From contig JASLJE010000027.1 of NCBI GenBank assembly GCA_030152565.1, forward strand, positions 1 through 13,399: a stretch of DNA of 13,399 bases, given 5' to 3'. Position 1 is the stretch's first letter. Each line of letters begins with the position of its first letter. This DNA is from Peptoniphilaceae bacterium (GTDB lineage: Bacteria; Bacillota; Clostridia; Tissierellales; Peptoniphilaceae). Both the position numbers and the translations under genes were made by a program. Shown here piece after piece: positions 1 to 7,847 of the stretch. The notes under the pieces are model-generated. The model ran no database searches, was not told where the DNA came from, and saw nothing but the letters and a program-made list of their open reading frames with translations.

Positions 1-75
1 TGGACAAGACAGAAATAAGTTTATTAAATGATTAAATAGGGTAGATAATAAAGAGATAAAAATTAGGAGGAGATT
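1..75 (+). other. Leader of the bcp gene, perhaps with the end of an upstream gene
   Basis: All three forward frames hit a stop within the first 35 bases (16-18, 29-31 and 33-35), so at most a few C-terminal codons of an upstream gene could lie here, and I cannot tell which frame. A strong Shine-Dalgarno (AGGAGGAG, 65-72) precedes the ATG at 76. A weak -10-like GATAAT lies at 44-49, with only a poor -35 (TTATTA, 21-26) at 17-base spacing. I do not call a promoter with confidence. Confidence 0.35.
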
Positions 76-534
76 ATGTTAAAAGTAGGAGATAAGGCAC
101 CAGAATTTACACTTTTAGATCAAGATGGTAGGGAAGTTAGTCTTAGTGACTATAGGGGAAAGAAAGTAGTTTTATACTTTTACCCTAAGGATAATACTCC
201 AGGCTGTACCAACCAGGCTTGTGGCTTTAGAGATATAAATCAAGAAATAAGAGATGAGGGAGCAGAAGTTATTGGAGTTAGTAGGGACGGCCAAAAGGCC
301 CATACAAACTTTATAGACAAGCACCAATTAAACTTTACCCTTTTATCAGATCCTGAAAAAATTGTTCATACAGACTATGGTGTATGGCAAGAAAAAAAGG
401 TATTTGGAAAAGTTGGTATGGGAACCGTAAGAACAACCTTTATTATCGATGAAGAAGGAAAGATAGAAAAGATATTTGACAAGGTAAAGGCCAAGGATAA
501 TCCAGAAGAAGTACTTGAATATTTAAAGAAATAG
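76..534 (+). CDS. bcp: Thioredoxin-dependent thiol peroxidase (peroxiredoxin, Bcp/PrxQ type)
   Basis: This 152-residue cytosolic enzyme should reduce hydrogen peroxide and organic hydroperoxides, with thioredoxin as electron donor. The peroxidatic motif TPGCT gives Cys44, and Cys49 five residues later (TPGCTNQAC) is the resolving cysteine position of the Bcp/PrxQ subgroup, so it is probably an atypical 2-Cys enzyme acting within one subunit. The active-site arginine is likely Arg119 in GTVRTTF. The N-terminal KVGDKAPEFTLLDQDG is the usual AhpC/TSA opening. Length is normal and nothing is missing. The start follows AGGAGGAG at good spacing. It stands alone: a strong terminator begins on its stop codon. 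The family assignment is firm; substrate preference is not visible in the sequence. Confidence 0.95.
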   Translation: MLKVGDKAPEFTLLDQDGREVSLSDYRGKKVVLYFYPKDNTPGCTNQACGFRDINQEIRDEGAEVIGVSRDGQKAHTNFIDKHQLNFTLLSDPEKIVHTDYGVWQEKKVFGKVGMGTVRTTFIIDEEGKIEKIFDKVKAKDNPEEVLEYLKK

Positions 535-554
535 GAGCCATGGCTCCTTTTTTT
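533..554 (+). terminator. Rho-independent terminator of bcp
   Basis: AGGAGCCA (533-540) and TGGCTCCT (541-548) form a perfect 16-base palindrome, folding as a 6-bp GC-rich stem with a CATG loop. A run of seven T follows (548-554). The left arm begins within the TAG stop codon of bcp (532-534). The T-run leads straight into the next extended -10 element. Confidence 0.9.
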
Positions 555-562
555 GTTATAAT
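554..562 (+). promoter_or_regulatory. Extended -10 promoter for the flippase-like/phosphatase pair
   Basis: TGTTATAAT is a perfect extended -10 (TGn-TATAAT, hexamer 557-562). At 17-base spacing the -35 position falls in the terminator stem (GGAGCC) and has no match, so the promoter would rely on the extended -10. Transcription would start near 569, giving a leader of about 20 bases with the AAAGGTGAT ribosome binding site at 577-585. Confidence 0.6.
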
Positions 563-589
563 TATACTAGGACAAAGAAAGGTGATGTT

Positions 590-1597
590 ATGGAAAAGGA
601 AAAAAAGAAGAAGCCCTACTACCTTATAGTAGTTGGGATAGCATTAATTATTATGTATTTTGTATTTAAGGACTCTTTAGAAGATATTCTAGTAGAGATA
701 AAAAATATTGAATTAAATACAATTTTTAAGTTGATGATTTTAGGATTTATACCATTTTTAATTGAACCTATAATAATTAAGATGCTTTTAAAAGATGAGA
801 AAGATTTAACCTATAGAAAGGCCTTAAGTTCAACCTTTAATGCCTGGTTCTATAGGGGGGTTACCTTTGGTACAGGAACCCAGATAGCCCAGGTTGCTTT
901 TTTGAAGGGAAATAATATATCAGTGGGTAAAAGTATGTCGGCTCTTACCTTTATGTATTTATTTCAAAAAATAGCAGTTGTTATCATGGGGCTTTTGGGA
1001 TTTTTTATCAACAAGGCCTTTATCAAAGAGGTTTATGCCAGTGCCAGCAAGTATATTTTACTTACAATACTTTTGGCCTTTCTAATAGCAGTATTTTTAG
1101 TCCTACTAAATATGTCCAAAAAGTTTCATGAGCTTTTAGTAGGTCTACTGAGAAAAATAAGTAAGAAAGAAAACTATCAAGAAAAAATTGATAAACTAGA
1201 AAATGAATTTACCCAATTAAGAGAAGAATCAAAGTTTATAGTAGACAATAAAAAGTTAATTGCCTTAGCTATAGGACTTCAAATGGTGAAACTCCTACAG
1301 TGGTATATGGTTCCCTATGTTTTAATCAAGGCTACAGGTAAGTCCTTAGCCTTTGTTCAAGTAGTAGGTACCATGGCCATAGTTATGATGATCATAGGAG
1401 TTATACCAAGTACTGGGGGAGTGGGATCGACAGAGTTTGCCTTTATCCTTTTATTTACCCAGCTTATAGGTGCAGTCAAGGCTAAATCCTATTCTTTAAT
1501 TTACAGGGCAGTTACATTTTATTATCCTTTCTTATTGGGAATGATTTATATGATTATGTATAGACTTATCACAACCATTAAAGTTAAACATTCCTAG
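590..1597 (+). CDS. Flippase-like integral membrane protein (YbhN/UPF0104, LPG-synthase TM-domain family)
   Basis: This 335-residue polytopic membrane protein is built like the membrane part of MprF, without the aminoacyl-transferase domain. A lysine-rich N-terminus (KEKKKKPYY) precedes roughly eight or nine hydrophobic helices. A charged loop at about residues 187-220, rich in Lys and Glu, should lie in the cytoplasm. The family signature appears near the C-terminus as IPSTGGVGSTE, with Glu282. Stand-alone members are thought to move lipids across the membrane, but their substrates are mostly unproven. Its stop codon overlaps the ribosome binding site of the phosphatase gene, so the two are probably translationally coupled. 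Start chosen because AAAGGTGAT lies 4 bases upstream. Family assignment is good; function is inferred. Confidence 0.85.
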   Translation: MEKEKKKKPYYLIVVGIALIIMYFVFKDSLEDILVEIKNIELNTIFKLMILGFIPFLIEPIIIKMLLKDEKDLTYRKALSSTFNAWFYRGVTFGTGTQIAQVAFLKGNNISVGKSMSALTFMYLFQKIAVVIMGLLGFFINKAFIKEVYASASKYILLTILLAFLIAVFLVLLNMSKKFHELLVGLLRKISKKENYQEKIDKLENEFTQLREESKFIVDNKKLIALAIGLQMVKLLQWYMVPYVLIKATGKSLAFVQVVGTMAIVMMIIGVIPSTGGVGSTEFAFILLFTQLIGAVKAKSYSLIYRAVTFYYPFLLGMIYMIMYRLITTIKVKHS

Positions 1598-1605
1598 AGG
1601 TGAGT

Positions 1606-3477
1606 ATGCAGGATATATTAAAAAATATTTTAAATAGGCAGTTAGATGAAGACACAAAAATAGTGAGCCTTTTAGCCACATCAGATGTCCATGGCTTTTA
1701 CATGCCTTGGGACTATTCCCTGGACATGAAAACTGATAGGGGAGGGCTTACTAGAGTTAGCACACTAGTAAAGGAAATAAGAAAAGAAAATCCCAATACC
1801 ATGCTAATAGACTGTGGGGATTTGATCCAGGGAAATAGTATGGACATCTTTTTAAACAGGGATAACTTTCCAGCAACAGAAGTTGTCAACTATATGGGCT
1901 ATGAAATCTTAAATATGGGCAACCATGAATTTAACTTTGGCATGGATACCCTGATAAAGATTATATCCAACTATAAGGGAATACCCATGATGGGTAATCT
2001 CTATAAGGAAAGTGGCTATAGGGCCTTAAATGGCTACTATATTAAACACTTTGGCAAGGTGAAAATAGGCTTTATATCCTTAAATACCCCTATGGTAAGA
2101 CACTTTGAAGAAAAAAGGGGAAATCTTAAGGGCTATAGGGTTACAGATGCTGATGTGGAGCTGGAAAAACTCTTAGAGGAAATTCCAGAGGTAGATGCCT
2201 TAATAGGTGTTTTTCACATGGGAGATACCAATGAAAACAACATAGCCAACACTGGAACCATGGACCTTTTATATAATGTTAAGGGGGCCGAAAGAATAGA
2301 TGCTGTCATAGGTGGTCACATGCATAGGATTATCCATGGCAAGAAAATCAACCAGGCAGTCTTTACCCAGCCAGGCAAGGGGGGCGAAGGCCTGATAAGA
2401 ATAGACTTGGAGTTTGAAAAAGAAGATAAGAACTACAGTTTAAAATCAGTCCACAGCGAGGTTATCCAGGTAGATGACTCTATAGAAAGTGATCCAGACC
2501 TGGAAAAAATCCTCTATCCCTACCACAGGGAATTAAGGACCTATGCCAATGACATTATAGGCTTCTTAAGTGAAGACCTAAGTGAAAGTGACGACCTACC
2601 AGGAGTTCCTCAGGTAAGAGTGGCCCAAACCAAGGTGGCAGACTTCTTCTTAGATGTTATGCTTCACTATAGTGGGGCAGATGTGGTTGCCACCCAGATA
2701 GACAATCCCTATCCAATTATGAGAAAGGGAGAGGTTAGAAGAAAGCATATCTACAATAGCTACCAGTACAATGGGGGAGATATAAATAACTATAGGCTTA
2801 AGGGCAGAGACCTAAAAGACTATATGGAATGGTCTGCTGGCTTTTACAACCAGTCAGTCCAAGGAGATATAACCATAAGTTTTGACAAGAAAAGATCTTC
2901 ATTTAAATATTCAACCCTGGATATATTTGGAAATATTATCTATACCATAGACCTGACCAAGCCAGTAGGCAATAGGATTGTTGACTTAAAATATATGGAT
3001 GGTAGGGACATAGGGTTTGATGATAGTTTAATCCTGGGAATCAATAAGTATAGGATGGATTTTTTAACATCAGAAGAAGGTCCCCTTCACGACAGAAACT
3101 TTGAACTTTTATGGTCTTCCATGCTGGACAAGTCTCTAGGAGTAAGGGGAACTATAAGGAATTTGAGTATGAAGTACTTTAAAGATCTTGACTCTAATAC
3201 TTATACACCTAAAAAAGAGCCTAGATGGAAGATTAAAACTGCATATGTGCCTTCAGAATTGAAAGATATTACAAGGAGGCTTTTAGAAAAAGGTATGATA
3301 TCTCCACCTTTAACTGAATTTGATGCCGTTGACAATACACAATCAATGAATATATATGAAGTTTTAACCGATAGTGAATACCAACATATAATTAATAGAT
3401 ATCCAGATTGTGCTGAATATTGGCAGGAAAAGCCTAGGCTAATAGATGTTTTGAATAAGTTTAAATCCAGCCTATAA
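1606..3477 (+). CDS. CpdB-like metallophosphatase (cyclic-nucleotide phosphodiesterase / 5'-nucleotidase family)
   Basis: The 623-residue protein has an N-terminal calcineurin-like metallophosphatase domain with all metal ligands in order: Asp27 and His29 (SDVHG), Asp72 (CGD), Asn106-His107 (GNHE), His204 (FHMGD), His238 and His240 (GGHMH). A 5'-nucleotidase C-terminal domain follows to about residue 540. GRDLKDYMEWSAGFYN and the DLTKPVGNRI stretch resemble CpdB/YfkN proteins, which act on 2',3'-cyclic nucleotides and 3'-nucleotides; the substrate here is inferred. There is no signal peptide, although many relatives are secreted. About 84 extra residues follow the expected domain end, in a stretch with lower third-position GC. 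A GTG at 1600 is in frame, but it lies inside the AGAGGTGA ribosome binding site, so ATG at 1606 is the better start. Confidence 0.88.
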   Translation: MQDILKNILNRQLDEDTKIVSLLATSDVHGFYMPWDYSLDMKTDRGGLTRVSTLVKEIRKENPNTMLIDCGDLIQGNSMDIFLNRDNFPATEVVNYMGYEILNMGNHEFNFGMDTLIKIISNYKGIPMMGNLYKESGYRALNGYYIKHFGKVKIGFISLNTPMVRHFEEKRGNLKGYRVTDADVELEKLLEEIPEVDALIGVFHMGDTNENNIANTGTMDLLYNVKGAERIDAVIGGHMHRIIHGKKINQAVFTQPGKGGEGLIRIDLEFEKEDKNYSLKSVHSEVIQVDDSIESDPDLEKILYPYHRELRTYANDIIGFLSEDLSESDDLPGVPQVRVAQTKVADFFLDVMLHYSGADVVATQIDNPYPIMRKGEVRRKHIYNSYQYNGGDINNYRLKGRDLKDYMEWSAGFYNQSVQGDITISFDKKRSSFKYSTLDIFGNIIYTIDLTKPVGNRIVDLKYMDGRDIGFDDSLILGINKYRMDFLTSEEGPLHDRNFELLWSSMLDKSLGVRGTIRNLSMKYFKDLDSNTYTPKKEPRWKIKTAYVPSELKDITRRLLEKGMISPPLTEFDAVDNTQSMNIYEVLTDSEYQHIINRYPDCAEYWQEKPRLIDVLNKFKSSL

Positions 3478-3513
3478 ACATAAATATCAAAATAAATTAA
3501 TAATTACTTCTAT

Positions 3514-3537
3514 AAAAACACTTTTATCAGTGTTTTT
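3514..3537 (+). terminator. Terminator after the phosphatase gene, possibly bidirectional
   Basis: AAAAACACT (3514-3522) pairs with AGTGTTTTT (3529-3537) as a perfect 9-bp stem with a 6-base loop. The T-run is part of the right arm and the matching A-run part of the left arm, so it could work on either strand. GC content of the stem is low, so efficiency is uncertain. Confidence 0.7.
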
Positions 3538-3538
3538 A

Positions 3539-3567
3539 TTTACTTTAAATTAAAACATATGTATGAT
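3539..3567 (+). promoter_or_regulatory. Candidate promoter of the NSS transporter gene
   Basis: TTTACT (3539-3544, 4 of 6 to the -35 consensus) and TATGAT (3562-3567, 5 of 6 to the -10) are 17 bases apart, directly after the terminator. The surrounding DNA is so AT-rich that alternatives exist, such as TATATT at 3576-3581. Confidence 0.4.
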
Positions 3568-3600
3568 TAAATTTGTATATTAATTTAAAGAGGAGGACTT

Positions 3601-4944
3601 ATGAAAGACAGACAGGGATTTAAAACATCATTTGGAATGTTGGCCGCTGCAGTTGGATCGGCAGTAGGCGTTGGTAATATATGGAGATTTCCCTATATTA
3701 CTGGTAAATATGGAGGGGGAGCATTTTTAATAGTCTATATTATTATGGTTGCACTTATTGGAATCCCTCTCATGATTTCCGAAATGATTATTGGAAGAAG
3801 AGGTCAATCAGACGCTGTAAATAGCTTTAAGAACCTAAAAGAAGGAAAGAAATGGTATATATCTGGGGTTATAGGAGTCTTAGCTGCCTTTATTATTATG
3901 GGCTATTATTCAGTGGTTGCAGGTTGGTCTTTAAAGTATGTGGTTTCATCCCTGGGAAATGCCTTTGGCGGTAAAAATCCCCAGCAGATAGAGGCCATCT
4001 TTATAGACTTTACTAGTGACCCTATCATTCCCCTAATCTACACTTTTATAATACTATTTATTACTATGATAATAGTGTCCAAGGGAGTTGAAAAGGGGAT
4101 AGAAAAGGCGTCTAAAATATTACTGCCTATTCTTTTATTAATTTTATTTATCCTAGGACTTAAGGCTGTAAGCTTGGAAAATTCCATGGAAGGAATTAAA
4201 TTTTTATTTAAACCAGACTTTAGTCAACTATCCAAGGAGGCTATTTTAGTGGCCATGGGCCATGCCTTTTATACCTTGAGTTTAGGAATGGGAATAATGA
4301 TTACCTATGGCTCATATATAGATAAAAGAGAAAACCTACCAAAACTGGCCTTGAAAATATCGGCCATGGACTTAATGGTGGCTCTTTTAGCAGGTATAGC
4401 CATATTTCCAGCAGTATTTTCTTTTGGCTTGGAACCGGGACAAGGGGCGGGCTTGGTATTCACATCTCTACCCAATGTATTTTCCCAGATGACAGGTGGA
4501 TACTTTTTCTCCATCCTATTTTTCTTACTTTTAACTTTTGCAGCTTTGACTTCAACCATATCTCTTCTAGAAGTTATAGTTGCCTACTTGGAAGATAGTT
4601 GGAAGTTGGATAGGAAAAAAGCTGCCCTTTACTCATCCCTAGGGATTATGTTTGTGGCTGTATTTTCCAGCCTATCCCAGGGGCAATTAAGCCATGTAAC
4701 CATAGGAGGCAAGAACTTTTTTGACTTTTTAGACTACCTGACAGCTAACTTTATGCTTTTAGTGGCAGCCCTAATAGAAATAGTATTTTTAGGCTGGTTC
4801 TTTAAAAAGGAAGACTTGATGGATGAGCTAACCAATAGTGGGAAGATTAAGTTTAGACTTAAGGACATTTATTACTTCTTGATAAAGATAATAATTCCAC
4901 TAGCCATAGTAGTTATATTTATATCTACCAACCAATTGTTTTAA
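3601..4944 (+). CDS. Sodium-dependent amino-acid symporter, NSS (SNF) family
   Basis: This 447-residue membrane protein belongs to the neurotransmitter:sodium symporter family, which couples sodium entry to uptake of amino acids or related amines. The first helix carries the hallmark GSAVGVGNIWRFPY, including the broken glycine-rich stretch and the Asn that binds sodium in LeuT. Helix 6 shows the matching FYTLSLGMG motif. I count eleven hydrophobic segments, as in Tyt1 and MhsT rather than the twelve of LeuT. An Asp in helix 7 (SAMDLM) may relate to chloride-independent transport, but I cannot align it with certainty. The substrate is not readable from sequence. A strong AGAGGAGG precedes the start. 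The first third of the gene uses more A/T-ending codons than the rest. No terminator follows. Confidence 0.95.
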   Translation: MKDRQGFKTSFGMLAAAVGSAVGVGNIWRFPYITGKYGGGAFLIVYIIMVALIGIPLMISEMIIGRRGQSDAVNSFKNLKEGKKWYISGVIGVLAAFIIMGYYSVVAGWSLKYVVSSLGNAFGGKNPQQIEAIFIDFTSDPIIPLIYTFIILFITMIIVSKGVEKGIEKASKILLPILLLILFILGLKAVSLENSMEGIKFLFKPDFSQLSKEAILVAMGHAFYTLSLGMGIMITYGSYIDKRENLPKLALKISAMDLMVALLAGIAIFPAVFSFGLEPGQGAGLVFTSLPNVFSQMTGGYFFSILFFLLLTFAALTSTISLLEVIVAYLEDSWKLDRKKAALYSSLGIMFVAVFSSLSQGQLSHVTIGGKNFFDFLDYLTANFMLLVAALIEIVFLGWFFKKEDLMDELTNSGKIKFRLKDIYYFLIKIIIPLAIVVIFISTNQLF

Positions 4945-4968
4945 ATTTTCCTTTTCTTATCATATAAT
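4940..4968 (+). promoter_or_regulatory. Candidate promoter of the yibE/F-oligoendopeptidase operon
   Basis: TTTAAA (4940-4945, 4 of 6) overlaps the stop codon of the transporter gene. A perfect TATAAT (4963-4968) follows at 17-base spacing. Transcription would start near 4975, some 24 bases before the ATG. With no terminator hairpin in the 54-base gap, read-through from the transporter gene is also likely. Confidence 0.55.
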
Positions 4969-4998
4969 ATAAAATTATAGGATAGAAAAGGGGGATGC

Positions 4999-6111
4999 AT
5001 GAAAAAAAAGAATATTTTAATAATGCTAATGATTATGGTTTTTCTTGGTGGCAGCCTGGTCCAGGCCAATGACTACCAGGGAGACTTGAAAAACGAGACC
5101 TTTTACAAGGCTAAAATATTAAATATTGAAACTTTTAAGCTTGAAGAAGAAAAAGAAGACCAACTTATAAATGAATACATGTCCATGGAAGTGGAGATAA
5201 TAAAGGGAGATAGAAAAGGTGAGATAGTTACAATTATTGAACATGTAATTGAAAACTCATCCTTTTTTGTTGATTATAAGTCGGGAGATAGGGTAATAAT
5301 ATTTGATACCAATAAAGACTCAGAGGTAGAAGACTTTCATATATATGACTTTTACAGAAGTGATTGGCTGGTCTATATTTTGATTCTCTTTGCCCTAGTG
5401 GTATTAATTATAGGTAGGTTTTCAGGCCTGAAGGCTTTGATAACCTTGGCCATATCCATAGGGCTTGTCATGGTTATTTTGCCCTTGATACTAAAGGGCT
5501 ATTCACCCTTTATTTTGTCAGTGATAGCAGCAAGCCTTATGACCTTTATAACCATACTTATAGTTGCAGGATTTAAGAAAAAATCCTTGGCAGCCATTAT
5601 GGGAACCTTGATTGGTGTCTTTATATCAGCCCTAATAGCCTATGTGGTAGGAACTAGGGCCAATGTGACTGGACTGTCCTCAGAGGAGGCCATGATGATA
5701 AAGTTTATACCTAATGTAAACATATCACCAAGGTCTCTACTTTACTCAGGAGTTCTTCTAGGAGCCCTGGGAGCAGTTATGGACGTGGGTATGAGTATAG
5801 CTTCATCCATAGAGGAAATAAGCAAGGCAAATCCAGATTTAAGTCAAAAAGAATTATATAAGTCGGGAATGAATGTGGGAAAAGACATTATGGGAACCAT
5901 GACCAATACCTTGGTTTTGGCCTATTTAGGATCCTCCCTACCGCTTTTAATTCTATTTTATATCTACAATCAAAACAGTCCAAAATTCTACAATATGGAC
6001 ATTATAGTGACAGAAGTAATCAGGGCAGTGGCTGGAAGCATAGGACTGATGATTTCCATACCAATTACTGCCATAATTTCTGCAAAGATGTATACTAATA
6101 ATAAGAGGTGA
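4999..6111 (+). CDS. YibE/F-family membrane protein
   Basis: The 370-residue product opens with a signal-like segment (MKKKNILIML onward) and a plausible cleavage site after Val-Gln-Ala at residue 23. An extracytoplasmic domain of about 100 residues, rich in Lys and Glu and probably beta-structured, follows. From about residue 122 there are seven or eight membrane helices. GALGAVMDVGMSIASS is the most conserved stretch of the YibE/F family, so the assignment is firm. Biochemical function of this family is not established. Many genomes carry two such genes side by side; only one is here. The start follows AAAAGGGGG. The gene ends 4 bases before the oligoendopeptidase ATG and its stop overlaps that gene's ribosome binding site, so the two should be co-expressed. 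Confidence 0.88.
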   Translation: MKKKNILIMLMIMVFLGGSLVQANDYQGDLKNETFYKAKILNIETFKLEEEKEDQLINEYMSMEVEIIKGDRKGEIVTIIEHVIENSSFFVDYKSGDRVIIFDTNKDSEVEDFHIYDFYRSDWLVYILILFALVVLIIGRFSGLKALITLAISIGLVMVILPLILKGYSPFILSVIAASLMTFITILIVAGFKKKSLAAIMGTLIGVFISALIAYVVGTRANVTGLSSEEAMMIKFIPNVNISPRSLLYSGVLLGALGAVMDVGMSIASSIEEISKANPDLSQKELYKSGMNVGKDIMGTMTNTLVLAYLGSSLPLLILFYIYNQNSPKFYNMDIIVTEVIRAVAGSIGLMISIPITAIISAKMYTNNKR

Positions 6112-6115
6112 TAAT

Positions 6116-7813
6116 ATGAAATTTAATGAAATGAAATATGTAAGACCAGATTTTACTGAGACAAAAAAAGAGTTTAATGACCTTTTAGACAAGATGGAAA
6201 ATGCTGAAACCAGTAAAGAGTTTTTCGATAACTTCAAGGAAATGGAAAAGAGATCTTCCAACTTTGAAACCATGTATACTCTTGCCTACATCAGATATAC
6301 CATAAATACTCAAGATGAATTTTATTCTAAGGAAAAGGAAGAGTTTGATAAGTTTCTTCCAGAATTCCAAGAAATATCAACTAGACTTTCAGATATAAGA
6401 CTAAAGAGTAAATTTAAAGATGAAATAATTGAAGAGTTTGGCCACCATATCCTGGACAAGGATGAGGTAAATAGTAAGCTATTTAATCCAGCTATTGTTG
6501 AAGACAGGATCAAGGAAAACCAACTATCTATGGAATATCAAAAATTAATGTCTTCCTGCCTAATAGACTACAAGGGAGAAAAGAGAAACATGTCCCAAAT
6601 GGGTTACTTTATGCAATCCAAGGATAGGGATGAGAGAAAAGAAGCAAGTAGTAAGGTTCACCAATGGTTTATGGAAAATGAAGAAGAACTTGATAGAATC
6701 TATGATGAACTAGTTAAGGTTAGACATAACATAGGGATAAAACTAGGCTTTGATAACTTTATACCTGTGGCCTATGGCCAAATGGGTAGGACTGACTGGA
6801 ACCAAGAAGACGCTAAGAAGTATAGAAAGCAAATCTTAGACTCAGTAGTACCTTTAACACAAAAACTATATGAAGAACAAAAAGAAAGAATAGGAGTAGA
6901 AGACTTTAAATTCTACGATGTACCTTTAATGTTCTTAACAGGTAATCCTATGCCTATAGGTGAAGAAGATGTTTTAGTTGAAGCTGCCAAGAAAATGTAT
7001 GCTGAACTATCTCCTGAAACAGATGAGTTTTTCAAGATCATGACCAGCCAAGAATTAATGGACTTAACTACTAAGGAAGGTAAGGCTCCAGGTGGTTATA
7101 TGACAACTATTTCTGACTATAAGGTACCTTTTATCTTCTCCAACTTTAACAAGACTTCTGGAGATGTGGACGTTTTAACCCACGAAGCAGGACATGCCTT
7201 CCAAGGTTATATGTCAAGAGATATTTATCCATCAGAATACCAAAATGGAACTATGGAAATAGCTGAAACCCACTCCATGTCTATGGAATTTTTCACCCAC
7301 CCATGGATGGAACTTTTCTTTGGAGAAGACACTGAAAAGTACTACTATTCCCATGTTGTATCAGCCCTACAATTCTTGCCATATGGTGCATCAATAGATG
7401 AGTTCCAAGAATTTGTTTATGAGAATCCAGAAGCTAGTCCAGAAGAAAGAAGAAGAAAATATAGGGAGATAGAAAAGAAATACCTACCTCACCTAGACTA
7501 TGCAGGATTTGACTACTATGAAAATGGTGGTAGATGGCAAAGACAATTACACGTATATGAAATGCCATTTTACTATTTAGACTATACTATAGCTCAAGTT
7601 AATGCCTTCCAATTCTTTATTAGAGACCTTGAAAACCACGACGAAGCTTGGAGTGAATACTTAAAGCTATGTAAATTAGGTGGTAGATATCCATTTAAGG
7701 AAATGGTTAAGAAGGTTGGTATCAATAACCCATTTGAAGAGGGAACTATTGGCCCAGTTGTTAAGGAATTAGAAAAATATCTTGACTCTCTAGACAAGAG
7801 TAAAATTAAATAA
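6116..7813 (+). CDS. M3-family oligoendopeptidase (PepF-like zinc metallopeptidase)
   Basis: This 565-residue protein has no signal peptide and should act in the cytosol, cutting short imported peptides into amino acids. The gluzincin motif HEAGH places zinc ligands at His356 and His360 with catalytic Glu357; the third ligand is probably Glu384 in MEIAETHSMSMEF. The alpha-helical N-terminal half and the length fit the M3 oligoendopeptidase group; the closest subgroup is likely the shorter 'M3, not PepF' type, which I cannot confirm. The gene is coupled to yibE/F (4-base gap, GAGGTGA across the upstream stop). Its codon choice differs from neighbours: GCT, GGT, AGA and CCA/CCT dominate and CCC is absent by eye, a pattern typical of highly expressed genes. 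A good terminator follows. Confidence 0.93.
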   Translation: MKFNEMKYVRPDFTETKKEFNDLLDKMENAETSKEFFDNFKEMEKRSSNFETMYTLAYIRYTINTQDEFYSKEKEEFDKFLPEFQEISTRLSDIRLKSKFKDEIIEEFGHHILDKDEVNSKLFNPAIVEDRIKENQLSMEYQKLMSSCLIDYKGEKRNMSQMGYFMQSKDRDERKEASSKVHQWFMENEEELDRIYDELVKVRHNIGIKLGFDNFIPVAYGQMGRTDWNQEDAKKYRKQILDSVVPLTQKLYEEQKERIGVEDFKFYDVPLMFLTGNPMPIGEEDVLVEAAKKMYAELSPETDEFFKIMTSQELMDLTTKEGKAPGGYMTTISDYKVPFIFSNFNKTSGDVDVLTHEAGHAFQGYMSRDIYPSEYQNGTMEIAETHSMSMEFFTHPWMELFFGEDTEKYYYSHVVSALQFLPYGASIDEFQEFVYENPEASPEERRRKYREIEKKYLPHLDYAGFDYYENGGRWQRQLHVYEMPFYYLDYTIAQVNAFQFFIRDLENHDEAWSEYLKLCKLGGRYPFKEMVKKVGINNPFEEGTIGPVVKELEKYLDSLDKSKIK

Positions 7814-7819
7814 AGACTA

Positions 7820-7846
7820 AAAGAGTAGCTAGGCTGCTCTTTTTTT
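7820..7846 (+). terminator. Rho-independent terminator after the oligoendopeptidase gene
   Basis: AAAGAGTAGC (7820-7829) pairs with GCTGCTCTTT (7833-7842) with one G-U pair and a 3-base loop. The T-run covers 7840-7846. Confidence 0.88.
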
Positions 7847-7847
7847 A

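Larger units (their letters stand above)
3478..3600 (+). other. AT-rich intergenic region with terminator and candidate promoter
   Basis: These 123 very AT-rich bases hold the hairpin at 3514-3537, a candidate promoter at 3539-3567 and the AGAGGAGG ribosome binding site (3589-3596) of the transporter gene. I see no riboswitch or T-box signature and no small gene. Confidence 0.6.

Noticed and set aside
1600..1608. GTG at 1600 as start of the phosphatase gene
   Set aside because: It sits inside the AGAGGTGA ribosome binding site and has no good site of its own; ATG at 1606 is correctly spaced.
3478..3600. Riboswitch or T-box leader before the amino-acid transporter
   Set aside because: The only clear structure is the simple 9-bp terminator directly after the upstream gene; no conserved T-box or aptamer sequence is visible.
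4305..4559. Open frame on the minus strand inside the transporter gene
   Set aside because: It is antisense to conserved helices 6-8 of the NSS protein, has no recognisable domain and no ribosome binding site of note.
4995..5001. ATG at 4995 as start of the yibE/F gene
   Set aside because: It is in another frame and soon ends; the ATG at 4999 opens the frame with a clear signal segment.
5953..6513. Several minus-strand open frames across the yibE/F-oligoendopeptidase junction
   Set aside because: They mirror conserved coding sequence on the plus strand and their products resemble no protein family.
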